64,000 nucleotides of DNA. Origin: Triglochin maritima (taxonomy: Eukaryota; Streptophyta; Magnoliopsida; Alismatales; Juncaginaceae). Below the pieces are notes generated by a model, which did not search any database, was not told the origin of the DNA, and saw only the letters and a list, made by a program, of their open reading frames with translations. A program made the translations under genes and the position numbers. The stretch covers positions 31,725,621 through 31,789,620 of the forward strand of contig OY821784.1 in assembly GCA_963682175.1 (NCBI GenBank), given 5' to 3'. Positions 11,649 to 21,877 of this stretch are shown one piece after another (position 1 is the first letter of the stretch; each line of letters opens with the position of its first letter).

Positions 11649-12503
11649 TCACTCATCAAGCCAATCTACATGGTTCCTCAGACCCATGGACTCGAAATGC
11701 ATTTTGCCCTTGGCTTGGGATAAGGGTTTGGTGAATGGATCAGCTATGCTATTGTTTGTATCCACCCATAAAAGATTTATTTTGCCTTCGTCGATAAAGT
11801 CACGTGTAACAAAGTACTTGTGATCCATGTACTTCACGTTGTGGTGTGATTTAGGATCCTTGATTTGCAAGATAGATGCACTATTATCGCAAAATAGCTC
11901 TATTGGTCCCTCGCACGAGGGAACTACTCCAAGCTCTTTAAGAAACTTCTTAATCCACACTCCTATCTTGCTCGCTTCCGCGACATCATTACTTCGGAGG
12001 TGCACACCCATACTCATTGGCACATTTCCCTTTTTGGAGTTGTTCATACTGAACCTTTCCAAGACCTTGTCAATGTATGTACGTTGACTTAGGCCAATGA
12101 GTCTACGGGATCTATCTCTATATATATTGATTCCGAAGATGTATTGAGCATCACCCATGCCTTTCATTGAAAATGCAGATTTCAAAGAACTTCTCGTTTG
12201 CTCAAACAAAGGTATATGATTTCCCATGAGGAGTATGTCATCGACATATAAGATCAAGAATACTATGTGGCTCCTACTAACCTTCTTGTATATACAAGAC
12301 TCTTCCTTACTTTGGACGAAGTGAATCTTTTTGACTTCCTCGTCAAAGTGCTTGTTCCAACTCCTTGACGTTTGCTTCAATCCATAAATGGATCTTTGAA
12401 GCTTGCATACTTTCTCGCTATTCTTTGGATCTTCAAAACCTTGAGGTTTGTACCATGTACACATCCTCCTCCAAGTTCCCATTAAGGAACACCATTTTGA
12501 CAT
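11649..12503 (-). pseudogene. Copia reverse transcriptase C-terminus and RNase H, internally deleted
   Basis: The open frame reads KLQRSIYGLKQTSRSWNKHF, then the catalytic box LYVDDILLMGN, then LIGLSQRTYIDKVLERFSM, all typical of copia RT. After NVPMSMGVHL it jumps to IGVWIKKFLKELGVVP and ends with the RNase H tail DHKYFVTRDFI...WVDTNNSIADPFTKPL. The expected segment of roughly 130-150 residues (the DADYAG-type RNase H start and the STTEAEY block) is missing while the frame stays open, so this is an in-frame internal deletion. The frame overlaps the upstream RT frame (12433-13152), showing a frameshift near 12450-12500. Confidence 0.85.
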
Positions 12504-13152
12504 CCATTTGCCTTATTTCATAATCATGAAATGCGGCAATAGCGAGCATAATCCGAAACTTGAACATGGCAACCAGTGAAAAAGTTTCATCATAGTAAAT
12601 TCCTTGAACTTGAGTGAAACCTTTTGCTACAAACCTCGCTTTGTAGGTTGTCAGGTTCCCATCCATGTCCATCTCCTTCTTGGAAGCCCATTTATTTTGA
12701 ATGGCTTTCTTCCCTTGAGGAAGGTCAACCAAGTTCCACACTTGATTATCATACATGGATTTTATTTTTGATTCCATGGCTTTAAACCATAGTTTGGAGT
12801 CCTCTCTTTCCATTTCCTCTTGAAAGGTCAAGGGATCATCGGTATCTAGTACCATGATCTCATGAAGTCCCATATACATATTGGGTTTCTTCCTTTCCCT
12901 CGTCGACCTTTTAACTTCTTTTGGTTCTACGTGCACTTCTCTAGCCTCTTCCACAATTTCTTGCGGAATTGGTTCGTGCTCGATTCTCGAAGGTACACTA
13001 GGTGGAGATGATTGAGTTTCTCTCACAATTGCTTGCGAGGGTCTCTCACTCACGCTCCCACTAACCAAAGGAACCTCGGTTGGGCCTTCATGATCTTGAA
13101 TGTCACCATTCATATGATGATCTTGTAAAATATCTTGAGTTTCCTCAAGCAC
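12433..13152 (-). pseudogene. Copia integrase C-terminus / reverse transcriptase N-terminal part
   Basis: Contains the linker RSTRERKKPNMYMGL, then FKAMESKIKSMYDNQVWNLV, YKARFVAKGFTQVQG, DETFSLVAMFKFRIMLAIAA and QMDVKMVFLNGNLEEDVYM. These are the standard first half of copia RT (W-NLV, KARFVAKGF, QMDVK.AFLNG). The frame then shifts, and RT continues in the neighbouring frame at 11649-12503. The expected Ala in DVKTAFLNG is Met, another sign of decay. Confidence 0.85.
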
Positions 13153-13253
13153 AACCTACTCCCACTACTTTTAATTCTTTCTAGAAATTCTTTTTCTAGG
13201 AATACGGCATCCCTCTCTATAATCACTCGGTTGGAGTTTATATGCCAAACGTA

Positions 13254-14048
13254 TTATCCTCTTGTGTCACGAGGATAACCAATAAAGAAGAACTTATCCG
13301 CTTTTGGTTGAAGTTTGCTTGACATCAATCTCTTGACGTAGACCTCACAACCCCAAATCTTGAGAAAATTGAGCTTAGGTGTTTTACCACTCCATAGCTC
13401 ATAAGGCGTTTTCTCTACGGATTTGGATGGAACATTATTTAGTTTGTAAGCCACAACTTCTAATGCATAACTCCGAAAGTAAAACGGCAATTCAGCTTGA
13501 CTCATCATTGATCGAACCATGTCAAACAATGTCCTATTCCTCCTTTTGGATACCCCTTTCTACTGAGGTGTACCGGGAGGGGTAAGTTGTGGCACAATAC
13601 GGCACTCCTTTAGGAATGAGTCAAATTCGGTACTTAAGTACTCACCTACACGATCCGTTCGTAGAGACTTGATTTTCTTGTTGAGTTGGTTCTCTACTTC
13701 ATTCTTGAATTCTTTGAACTTGTCAAAGGATTCACTTTTGTTTCTCATTAAATAAATATAGCCATAACGACTATAGTCATCCATGGACGTAATGAAGTAC
13801 CTAAAACCGTCTCTTGCACTCGTACTCATCGGACCACATACATCGAAATGTATCAAATCCAACAAGTTATTCTCTCTCGGACCTTTCTTCTTGAAAGGCC
13901 ACTTGGTCATTTTTCCCATTAGGCAAGGCTCGCACATCTCCAATGATTTAAAATCAAGTTGACGAAGAAGGTTAGCTTCTTGCAATTTCTTGATGTGTTT
14001 TTCATTTATGTAACCAAGACGATAGTGCCACAAGAGTGAAACATTCAC
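13254..14048 (-). pseudogene. Copia GAG-pre-integrase and integrase core, one in-frame stop
   Basis: The start region LLWHYRLGYINEKHIKKL gives the H..H half of the zinc finger and CEPCLMGKM gives the C..C half. The catalytic core follows with LIHFDVCGPM (first Asp), LRTDRVGEY (second Asp) and, after a TAG close to 13560, KRRNRTLFDMVRSMM (the glutamate region, altered here) and PYELWSGKTPKLNFL. The stop at the end of TPPGTPQ replaces a usual Gln. Another stop ends the frame after FFIGYPRDTRG. Confidence 0.85.
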
Positions 14049-14087
14049 GTCAATAGTTTTAAGCTTTTTGTTATTGATGTTTAAGAT

Positions 14088-14594
14088 TTATCTATTATTC
14101 AATTCAAGCAAATAGAGATCATTCCTCACAAATGTATTTGCATAGAAAATTCCATTCTTCGATATAGACAAGCAAGAATTTGAAATATTTATATTAAAAT
14201 TATTCATATCTAAACACAATATAGAAATAATATTCATGCTAATCGAAGGCACATAATAGATGTTCTTTAAACATAAATTTAAACAACTAGATGATTGAAA
14301 CTCCACAGAACCTTGTGCAATCGCAGCAACGCTCGCACCATTTCCGACCTTCAAATTCATCTCGTTCTTCACGAGTTCCTTCCTATCCTTTAGTAGCTGC
14401 ACATTAAAGATTATGTGAGCACAAGATTCGGTATCAATTACCCAATCATGGACAGAGGTGGCTAAATTTATTTCAATAACAAATATACCTTTGGCCTTTT
14501 TGAGGCGCTTACGCTTAATCACTCCATCATCAAGGTCTTCCTTGTACTTGGGGCAATTTGGCCAGATGTGTCCCTTTTCACCGCAGTGGAAGCA
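14088..14594 (-). pseudogene. Copia Gag zinc knuckle and aspartic protease
   Basis: The frame starts right after an in-frame TAG (14595-14597). It carries a CCHC knuckle, CFHCGEKGHIWPNC, then a basic stretch and the protease motif DWVIDTESCAHI, in which the usual active-site D-[ST]-G is D-T-E, so catalysis is unlikely. Downstream VGNGASVAAIAQGSVEF and YYVPSISMNIIS are typical of copia protease. It ends LYLLELNNR before the integrase frame. Confidence 0.85.
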
Positions 14595-14654
14595 CTACGT
14601 ATTGGGAGTCGGAGTTTTCGACGAATTCCCCCTCGAGGCACTCCCATGAGTACC

Positions 14655-15379
14655 TCATACTCCCTTGCTCTTGATTGGCGTCTTTTTGGTGAATTTGCCT
14701 TTACCTTTGGTGATCTTTTTGCTCCTCTCATGGACGGCTAGGACGTGCTTGTCCCGACCCTTGCCCATGTCAACTTCAGCCATTTTGAGAGCATTGTGAA
14801 GTTCCTCCAGACTCACCCATTTCTCATGCATATGATAGTGCATAATCAAGTCCTTGTAGGAGCTAGAGAGACAAGAATCAAATCTTCCACAATGTCATCT
14901 GGCATCGGGGAAGAGAGCTTCGACAACTTCTCAAGGTATCCTTGCATCGTGAGAAAATGCATAGATACCGATGTTCCCTCCACCATGTGGCGTCTTGTGA
15001 GTGCGATGGTGGTCTTATAGCGCTCTTTTGAATCCAAGTATTTCATTTGAAGAGAGTCACCCATGGAGGTCAACATTAGATAGTAAACCTGGTTCTCTTG
15101 GTCTTCCCACTTTGCTTTTGCCTCTCTCTCGCCATCGGTTGCCTTCTCATTTAATTTTGGGATTTCACCATCCAAAATATTAGATAGTTTCTCAAACGTC
15201 AACACGATATTGAGCTTGAGTTGCCATCTTATGATGTTTGAGCCATCATTTGCCAAAAGACGTTTTTCAATCATTGATCGCACAATAGGTTGAATATTTG
15301 ATATTTCTACAAAAAAATTATGGGATTTAATGTCAATTTTATGTTTGAAAATCAATACCGCAAATAAAAATTTGTCCAT
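14655..15379 (-). pseudogene. Copia Gag (UBN2-type), frameshifted
   Basis: One frame (15379-14846) reads DGSNIIRWQLKLNIVL, AKAKWEDQENQVYYLMLTSM and MHFLTMQGYLEKLSKL, resembling copia gag (W..W, L.SM, M..Y). It continues in another frame (14849-14655) with EKWVSLEELHNALKMAEVDM and a Lys-rich tail before the zinc knuckle. A frameshift near 14846 separates the two. Confidence 0.75.
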
Positions 15380-16653
15380 AAATGTAGCAATTCAAGATCC
15401 TATCAATTATAATATAAACTAGCTAAGGGCTATCAGATATATTATAAAATCAAGGTAAAAAATATTTTCTAATCATAACCATTTCGAAATATTGCAACAT
15501 TTGGATTTTCAAACTCTTATGACTCTTGTTGTTTTAATTAAGAGGGAATTTGACCAATCCTCGTAAGAAAAACTCTTTTCTCAAAACCGAGCTAAGGCTC
15601 CGGGTCTTGTTAAGAAAACTTATTTCATTTGATACGTGATACGTTTATCCATTGTATTCAGAAAAACAAATATACTCGGTGTCCACTAAGGGTGAATCAC
15701 ACCTCGTACATCTATTCATGGCACAACAATAAGAAAAATACTCTTAATTTTTTGGTTGGACAATTTAAACATTTATATGTGATTTTAGAATTTAGGTGAT
15801 CATGTATATTTATCATCTATACATATCTTAACATTCATTTACACAATCACATACATGTCAAGCTCATAAACATAAATATATCCATTCACACATATATCGG
15901 TGTGAGTTATATGTTCCTGTGTCCTTCACTCTTGCGCTTCCTCAGCGTCTTCTTCACGACTTCCTCTTGCACCCTGGACTTAGATATTGAAAAAGATAAA
16001 CATGCATCTTACAATTTCGAAAATTATCTAGTGCAAGTCCTATGGAAAAACTCTCTCATATGCATGCATATACATAGAAATAGAAATTTGGCTTTTACAT
16101 ATACATAAGCCCCTGTGATTGAATAATAATAATAATATACACATTCATTCATTCACACATGGCTTCAACGGAATATACAAACTCACATACCCTTGCATAA
16201 GAGAACTCGAGCAACGCATGTACATATACTATAAATTACTCGATTTAGTTTATCATTCATCTCTAAATCAAACAATTCTAAAACCATTTGAAATCCTTAA
16301 AAATGATTTTATACATCCATAGTTCAAAATAAGAAAGATTTGAACAGTTTATCCAATTTCCAAAATGAAAATTTTAAGGAAAGATAAACATATACTTTTT
16401 CGTTTTGTTGATTCCTTATAAAATAATCATTTAATTAAAAACGAAATTTTATATATTAGACATAAGTGTAAAATTTAATTCTAACATTCACATGATGTGT
16501 TTCAAAACATTTAAAACTATCAACAGAATCAATTAGAATTAAATCAACAAAACTATCGGAAACTCGAAAAAGACATAGAACATGAATTGTTTGAATTGTA
16601 GATGGTAAACTAAAATTAATTATATAGTCTAATCATTGAAAATATGAACTAAA
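15380..16653 (-). other. 5' leader of the copia element
   Basis: AT-rich untranslated sequence between the PBS and gag. Short open frames here (for example 15902-16322 on the plus strand) have no recognisable domain and probably arise by chance. Confidence 0.55.
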
Positions 16654-16667
16654 GGCTCTGATACAAC
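16654..16667 (-). promoter_or_regulatory. Primer-binding site, initiator tRNA-Met type
   Basis: Minus-strand GTTGTATCAGAGCC directly adjoins the LTR. It matches the plant tRNA-Met primer site TGGTATCAGAGC with one substitution. Confidence 0.85.
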
Positions 16668-17117
16668 TGTAAGATTTTGTGTCCCTATGTATGTGTATAT
16701 TTAAAAAAAATTAATACAAGCATACATGATCGATTTCATATTTTCATTGATTTTATGTACATATTTATGTTTATTCTAATGTCATGCATTCCTACACATA
16801 TTAAAATAAACATAAGAGAGAGAGGATCATACCCAAAAGTTCTCTAAAACTTCTCAGAAAATCCGGAGTTCCATTGCTCGCCGAATCGCCCACCGATTCG
16901 CCTCCATGAGTTCACCAAACTCTAAACAAGATTAGAAAGAAAGAAGCTAGCCAATAAATCTCTAATTAAGCTTAGAATCTAACTAATAACTCCTCTTAAA
17001 GCTCCTGAGATTTTTATCTCCAAAACTTAAAATACTAAGAGAATTTTTGGATGGGTTAATTGGGTGGTTAGGGAGAGAAATAATTTTGCATGTATGTAAA
17101 CAACTTGGATGAGGGGT

Positions 17118-17129
17118 CCTTTTATAGGC
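17118..17129 (-). promoter_or_regulatory. TATA box of the copia 5' LTR
   Basis: GCCTATAAAAGG on the minus strand. The partner LTR has a mutated form near 9846. Confidence 0.65.
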
Positions 17130-17299
17130 TCCCAAAACACTCATATCATGGACTATTCTCTAGCCATGATCTCTTATTTTTTCTCTCCTAAAATTAATCC
17201 CAATTGCCACATAAGCATTCTAAAAATCATTTGATCAAATCTGGAATTAATCCAACACATGATCTAATTATTCTTTTAATAATTCAGGCAGAAATCGTG

Positions 17300-17690
17300 T
17301 CGTTCGGTCTACCAAGATTTCCATTCGGTCGACCGAACCATTCGGTTTTACGCAAGTTCAGATGACCATGAGCTAGACGGTCGACCGAATATTCATGAGA
17401 AAAATTCCTTGGAAAATTTCGGTCGAACCACGTCTCGCTCCGGTCGACCGTTGACCCACCAAAATTTCTCCTGGTAAATCTCTTCGGACGACCGTGTCTA
17501 TCGGTCGACAATTATATCCCAAGGCAACCCTTGGATATTTACTTTGGTTGACCCTTCACGCCCGGTTTACCAATTCTAATTGTCCAGGCACTCCAGAAAA
17601 TTTCGGTCGACAATCGCGTTATCTGATCTCAGTCCGGTCGACCGTTTCTAGGAAACCCGGTCTACCGAATCCAAAACGGTGGACCGTTTT
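17300..17690. repeat. CGGTCGACCG motif array, copia 5' LTR (U3)
   Basis: At least seven recognisable copies, for example near 17327, 17378, 17441 and 17635, several exact. The array is upstream of the TATA box in transcription direction. Confidence 0.85.
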
Positions 17691-17830
17691 GACCCTGATT
17701 TTGCCTTTGTCAAGTTTTAGATCTATATCCTACAAAATTTGATCTTTTGGGGTTTTTAGCAAACTCATATCTTATGTAATATATTATCTTATGTAATATT
17801 AAATTATTAGACCCCATAATAGACACCTCA

Positions 17831-18345
17831 TGCAAATCAAAACGACATTAGATTAAACAAACAATAGAGCAGCATTTCAAACCGATATTTTTTTATTGGT
17901 ATATTTCAAACCAAAATGGAATTTTGATTCTTCGAAATTCGCAAATTGCAGTCGCAGATGGGAAAAAACATATATCTGATAATGAAGTATAGTTGCAAAT
18001 TGTCCAACGTAGGCTTATTCCACGCTCCTCCCACAGTCACATTAGTCCACCCTCTCTTATGTATACATATAAGATTGGTGCATTTGTTGATCTCTGTTGG
18101 TTTTTCTATATCATAGAATGGGTGTCGAACTCAAAACAGTTGGTGTTGTAAGACTATTCTCAACAACTACTATTATCGTTATTGTTTGTTTAAACAAATC
18201 GGACTAGTTTTTAGCAAGCCCTTGTCAACTATATGCATTATGCTAAGGTCTTCATCCTTCAACTTTTAGGAGAAATAACAAGGAGGTTGGTGGAATTTAA
18301 ATATAAGAAAGGCATCACCATGTAAAATGAAAACAAGAATGCAAT
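17831..18345. other. Unassigned AT-rich sequence
   Basis: Lies between the copia element and the duplicated segment beside the gypsy element. By position it may be intron or flank of the GTF3C2-like fragment, but no exon could be recognised. Confidence 0.5.
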
Positions 18346-18632
18346 CCTCATTGCTGAAAGTTTTATCTTTTATCAGTTAATTACTGAAAGGTCGTTGCAG
18401 TTATACTTATAACAAATAAAAAGGCAAAACATGTTAGTACCTAGTCAAACAAATTATATATAAAGAGATTCGAAAAGGGGAGAAAAGATTCAAAGACTGA
18501 TCAAATAAAGATAAATAAGAGATTCACACGTACACTTCAAGTGAACCATTCCCAAGCACTGCAGCAAGATAGCCCATACGACACCTATCTTTTGAATCAG
18601 TAGACACATTTGGCCTCCATCTAATGTCCCAT
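18346..18632. repeat. About 285-bp duplicated segment, left copy (gene fragment flanking the gypsy 5' LTR)
   Basis: Nearly identical to 26037-26320, with a few substitutions and one-base indels (for example GGGG versus GGG near 18477). It includes intron-like sequence and the 3' end of the GTF3C2-like exon (about 18528-18632, minus strand). It ends at CCCAT, immediately followed by the LTR start. Confidence 0.85.
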
Positions 18633-18757
18633 TGTTACATCCTAACCCCTTATTATGGGTTAATTGTGTTTTAGGTGGAGGATTAGAGGAGGTGGAGATG
18701 GAGGGCTGAGATTGATTGGGAGTTAAGGTGGTGGATGGTGGAGATTGAAGGAGGAAA

Positions 18758-18767
18758 GGTATAAAGG
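18758..18767 (+). promoter_or_regulatory. TATA box of the chromovirus LTR
   Basis: GGTATAAAGG, present again near 25105 in the 3' LTR. The CGGTCGACCG array begins about 360 bp downstream of it, inside the expected transcript. Confidence 0.6.
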
Positions 18768-19124
18768 TGGGATTCTCTCTTCTCTCTCTCACTTCACTCT
18801 CTCTCACTCGTTCTCACGTTCTCTCCCTCTCAACCCTCTCCCTCCCTCTCAGTTGCTGTTGTGGTGGTGTGGATCGGCGAGGAGGCGACTCAGTAGAATT
18901 TGCGAAGATCGTGTTCATCGGAGGCTCGGTTGGATTCGCCGGAGAAGGAGGAGAAGCGCTTGTGGAGGCGACTTCGTGGGTTCTTCAAAGGCTTCTTCAA
19001 GCCTTAAGGTATGCTAAGCTTTAGTGTAGTCCTCCTTTTAGCCTTTGCGAGGGTTGGAGTGGCCGACGGTAGGCCGGAAGGCTCGTCGAGAACCTTGCAG
19101 TAGCTGTTCTGCTCTGCAACAGTC

Positions 19125-19645
19125 GACCGGCAGGTTGGCGCGGTCGACCGGTTATAGTGTTTTTTGGGCGAATTCCTCGCACCGGTCGAACGATACCCTT
19201 GGGCGGTCGACCGGTTGTGCAATTTTAGCGAGAGAAAGACGTCCTGGGTATTTTCGGTCGAACGGGACCCCTTTGTCGGTCGACCGAAAGTACTGTTGTA
19301 GGTCAGTTGGGGGCGTTGACCATCTAAACAGTCGACCGCTCGTTGACTTCGTTCGACCGACGCTTAAGTTAACTTATTGGCCGGTCGACCGGGAGTGTGG
19401 TTTCGGTCGACCGGGTAGTGCGGTTTTGTTGGGGGATTTCCCTGGTTGTTTTCGGTCGGCCGTGATCTGAGGGTCATTCAACCGTTGGTGCTTTTTGAGC
19501 GAGAGAGGATTTTCCCTATTTGATTTCGGTCGACCGTGAGTCGTTCGACCGGTTGGACGTTATTTCGGTTTTTCTGAGGAATAGTTGTGGTGTTCGGTCG
19601 ACCGTTTGGGTTCTTCCGTTCGACCGTTTGGGCATTGTTTTGCAT
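19125..19645. repeat. CGGTCGACCG motif array in the chromovirus 5' LTR
   Basis: More than a dozen copies of CGGTCGACCG or half-site forms such as CGTTCGACCG and CGGTCGAACG, for example near 19121, 19140, 19204, 19278, 19381, 19405, 19527 and 19598. Confidence 0.9.
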
Positions 19646-19749
19646 ATGGATGCTTGTGCCGTGTGTTGTTGGATCCGTCTCGAGGGCAACGGGTCTCCGG
19701 CCTTTTTTGGGGCGACGATACAGACATTGTCGGCCTGAGAGGAGGGTCG

Positions 19750-19912
19750 TGTTGTGGCTCTGAGGAGCGGGTGTCGTGTGTGCACGTTGTTGTTGTGGCT
19801 CTGAGGAGCGGTGTCGTGTGTGCACGTTGTTATTGTGGCTCTGAGGAGCGGGTGCCGTGTGTGCACGTTGTTGTTGTGGCTCTGAGGAGCGGGTGCCTTG
19901 TGTGCACGTGTG
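19750..19912. repeat. About 41-43-bp tandem repeat, four units
   Basis: Four head-to-tail units each contain TGTGGCTCTGAGGAGCGG followed by a TGTGTGCACG stretch. They lie in the U5-side of the 5' LTR. The truncated 3' LTR ends before this region, so no copy is present there. Confidence 0.85.
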
Positions 19913-20369
19913 ATTGGGGGTTGGGGTGAGAGGACCCTTGAGACCCGAGGCCAATGTGTTCCGGCGGTGCCTGGTGTGCACGGGAGATTGTTATGTTTTA
20001 CTGCATTTCATTTCATGTTTCATTACGCATATTATGCTCATATTTTAGGGGTTTGGCATACGGGGTTTCCCACGGGAAACTCAGGCATATTCATGTTTTA
20101 TGTCAGGTCGTACGCGTCTGTAGGAGGTGGTGACTACGGACAGGAGCACCCAAACCAGATCCTGTCTCTTTTGGTTCTTCGAGGTGGATGATTTTCCCTT
20201 GTACATGTGTTGTATATCTTTTGTGTTGGGTTGTAATCATCCTTGACTCTTGTATTGTACAGTTTCCCATATTATATATATATGTACTCGTGGTTTGGTG
20301 ACGACCCCAGTGTTGATTCTTTATCTGTTTAAAGTTTTAAATTTTCCGCTGTTTCGGGGCGTTACAATT

Positions 20370-20381
20370 TGGTATCAGAGC
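20370..20381 (+). promoter_or_regulatory. Primer-binding site, initiator tRNA-Met type
   Basis: TGGTATCAGAGC lies three bases after the 5' LTR end and is a perfect match to the common plant tRNA-Met primer site. Confidence 0.92.
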
Positions 20382-20500
20382 TTTCGGTCCCGGTGTACTT
20401 GTCCAATGAAACTACCTTAGAGGTCTTGCATTTAGTTTTCATTCATCATGCATTCATTCATAATCATTAATTCATTGTCGTTTCCTGTCCTCTTGTGTAG

Positions 20501-21301
20501 ATGCCTCTGAGACGTGTGAGATCACCTTCACGTTATAGGGGCGCCAGTGAGGAGACTGGTAGGGAGGACAGAGAGGAGGACGAGAGGTGGACCCTTCAGG
20601 GGACTCTTGGTAGGCTGGGCAAGTTTCTTGAGCGCCAGTCTGCACAGGCCGAGCAGGCAGGGGCAGTGCTGGATCGGTTTATGCGACAGCACCCTCCTTC
20701 CTTTGACGGCAGTGGTGAGCCGGAGGCAGCTGAGGATTGGGTCTTCAAGATCTGGAAGATCTTCAGAGCGATTGGGTGTCCTTCTGAGAGGCAGGTGGAT
20801 CTGGCCACCTATGTGTTGGACAGTGAGGCGGCCAACTGGTGGAGGTCCACGTCGGCTGTTGTGTTTGAGGACAGCGACGAGGTGGGCTGGGAGGAATTCC
20901 TCGTGAAGATCAACCAGCAGTATTTTCCCCAGCATGCGCGGGATAGGAAGAAGGAGGAGTTCCTGGCACTCGAGCAGCGAGAGATGATGCTGACGGCTTA
21001 TATTAGCAGGTTTCACGCCCTGGAGTGTTACTGCCCGGATACTTATGTGACACCGGAGCAGAGAGCTCGGAAGTTTATCCGAGGGTTAAGGCCGCAGTTC
21101 CGGTCACGTATGACCACGAGTATGCCGCAGACTTTAGCTGATGCAGTGAAGTTTGCGACGATTATGGAGCAGGACTACCAGGAGACGGTAGAGGCCAGGA
21201 AGGTGCAGACGAAGGCCAGTGTGCGACTTGGAGATCAGATTTTGGGAAATCCGGGCAAGAGGCCCCGGATTGATAGTGGTGGATCACAGCAGTCGGGGTA
21301 G
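20501..21301 (+). pseudogene. Chromovirus Gag (retrotrans_gag), ended by an in-frame TAG
   Basis: 266 residues from a good ATG. Key motifs are HPPSFDGSGEPEAAEDWVFK, the retrotrans_gag core YVLDSEAANWWRS, WEEFLVKINQQYFPQHARD, YISRFHALECYCPD and RARKFIRGLRPQFRSRM. The product would form the virus-like particle core. The TAG at 21299-21301 interrupts one continuous gag-pol frame: the CCHC zinc knuckle CHGCVQTGHFIRFC follows in the same frame, so the stop is probably a mutation rather than a natural gag terminus, although read-through cannot be excluded. Confidence 0.9.
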
Positions 21302-21877
21302 TGTAGGCAGTGTCGTAGGGTCCACCCTGGGCGCGGGTGTGGGGCTCGATCAGGTGCATGTCATGGTTGTGTCCAGACGGGTCACTTCATTCGTTTCTGC
21401 CTGAGTAGGTCAGGTAGACCTAGTGGACGACCGGGTTCCTCCTCAGCTAGCGGAGCTGGATTGAGTCGACCAGTTGCACCCTCCCAGCAGGGGAAGAGTG
21501 TGGGACGTGTCTTCACCATTCAAGCAGAGGAGGCTAGAGACGCCAGCGCTGTGGTGGAAGGTACGCTTTATGTTGATGGGTTGATTGCTAGAGTGCTTTT
21601 CGATTGCGGGGCCACACACTCGTTCATCTCTGAGCAGTTTGGGAGCGTGTTAGGTCGTACCCCTGCGATATTGACTCCCACGTTGGAAGTCAGCACACCC
21701 TTGGGTTTGGTGGGCATTGTGGGGAGCTTCCTCCCCGGCGCCACGGTTGCTTCGGGAGACCAGGAGTTCCCGGCAGACCTGGTCTTATTACCAATGGTAG
21801 ACTCGATGTCATACTTGGGATGGATTGGCTGTCCCAGTACGATGTTCGAGTCTTGTGCCGAGAGAAGAAGATTCTGA
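21302..21877 (+). pseudogene. Chromovirus zinc knuckle and aspartic protease, frameshifted at the end
   Basis: In the same frame as gag. After the CCHC knuckle comes a Ser/Gly/Pro linker and then the protease LYVDGLIARVLFDCGATHSF, with DCGATHSF as the active-site loop (D-[SC]-G-A-[TS]-H), followed by VLGRTPAILTP and DLVLLPMVDS. The frame is lost near 21800 by a one-base change. The next conserved motif (LGMDWLSQY) is read in the following frame at 21820. Confidence 0.88.

Larger units (their letters stand above)
9395..17830 (-). mobile_element. Ty1/copia LTR retrotransposon, full-length but degenerate
   Basis: Two direct LTRs (9395-10546 and 16668-17830) flank decayed gag, protease, integrase, RT and RNase H frames on the minus strand in copia order. 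A tRNA-Met-like PBS adjoins the inner edge of the 16668 LTR, which is therefore the 5' LTR. The LTRs differ visibly by several percent. I could not identify a matching 5-bp target duplication (CAAAG on the left, TGCAA on the right), so the outer boundaries may be off by a few bases or the insertion may have been rearranged. Confidence 0.88.
16668..17830 (-). repeat. 5' LTR of the minus-strand copia element
   Basis: About 1163 bp, with boundaries TGTAAG at the inner edge and CACCTCA at the outer edge. A TATA box (GCCTATAAAAGG on the minus strand, 17118-17129) lies downstream, in transcription direction, of the CGGTCGACCG array. Confidence 0.85.
18633..20366 (+). repeat. 5' LTR of the chromovirus, 1734 bp
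   Basis: Begins TGTTACATCCTAACCCC and ends GGGGCGTTACA. It contains a TATA box GGTATAAAGG (18758-18767), a pyrimidine-rich leader (18775-18850), the CGGTCGACCG array and a 43-bp tandem repeat. Confidence 0.9.

Noticed and set aside
18745..19024. 90- and 85-residue frames (also at 25092-25376) near a pyrimidine-rich leader
   Set aside because: Duplicated because they lie in both LTRs of the chromovirus. They code only Ser/Leu/Arg-rich peptides from the CT-rich leader and have no domain, although a short uORF role cannot be excluded.
19045..19981. Overlapping open frames of 114-167 residues on both strands
   Set aside because: They come from the palindrome array and the 43-bp tandem repeat, which lack stops in several frames. 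The DNA is LTR.
20370..20381. tRNA-Met-like sequence
   Set aside because: Only the 12-base primer-binding match is present. There is no cloverleaf, so it is a PBS and not a tRNA gene. The same applies to 16654, 29235 and 32864.
20528..21016. 162-residue minus-strand frame opposite gag
   Set aside because: Shadow of the gag reading frame, with no domain of its own.
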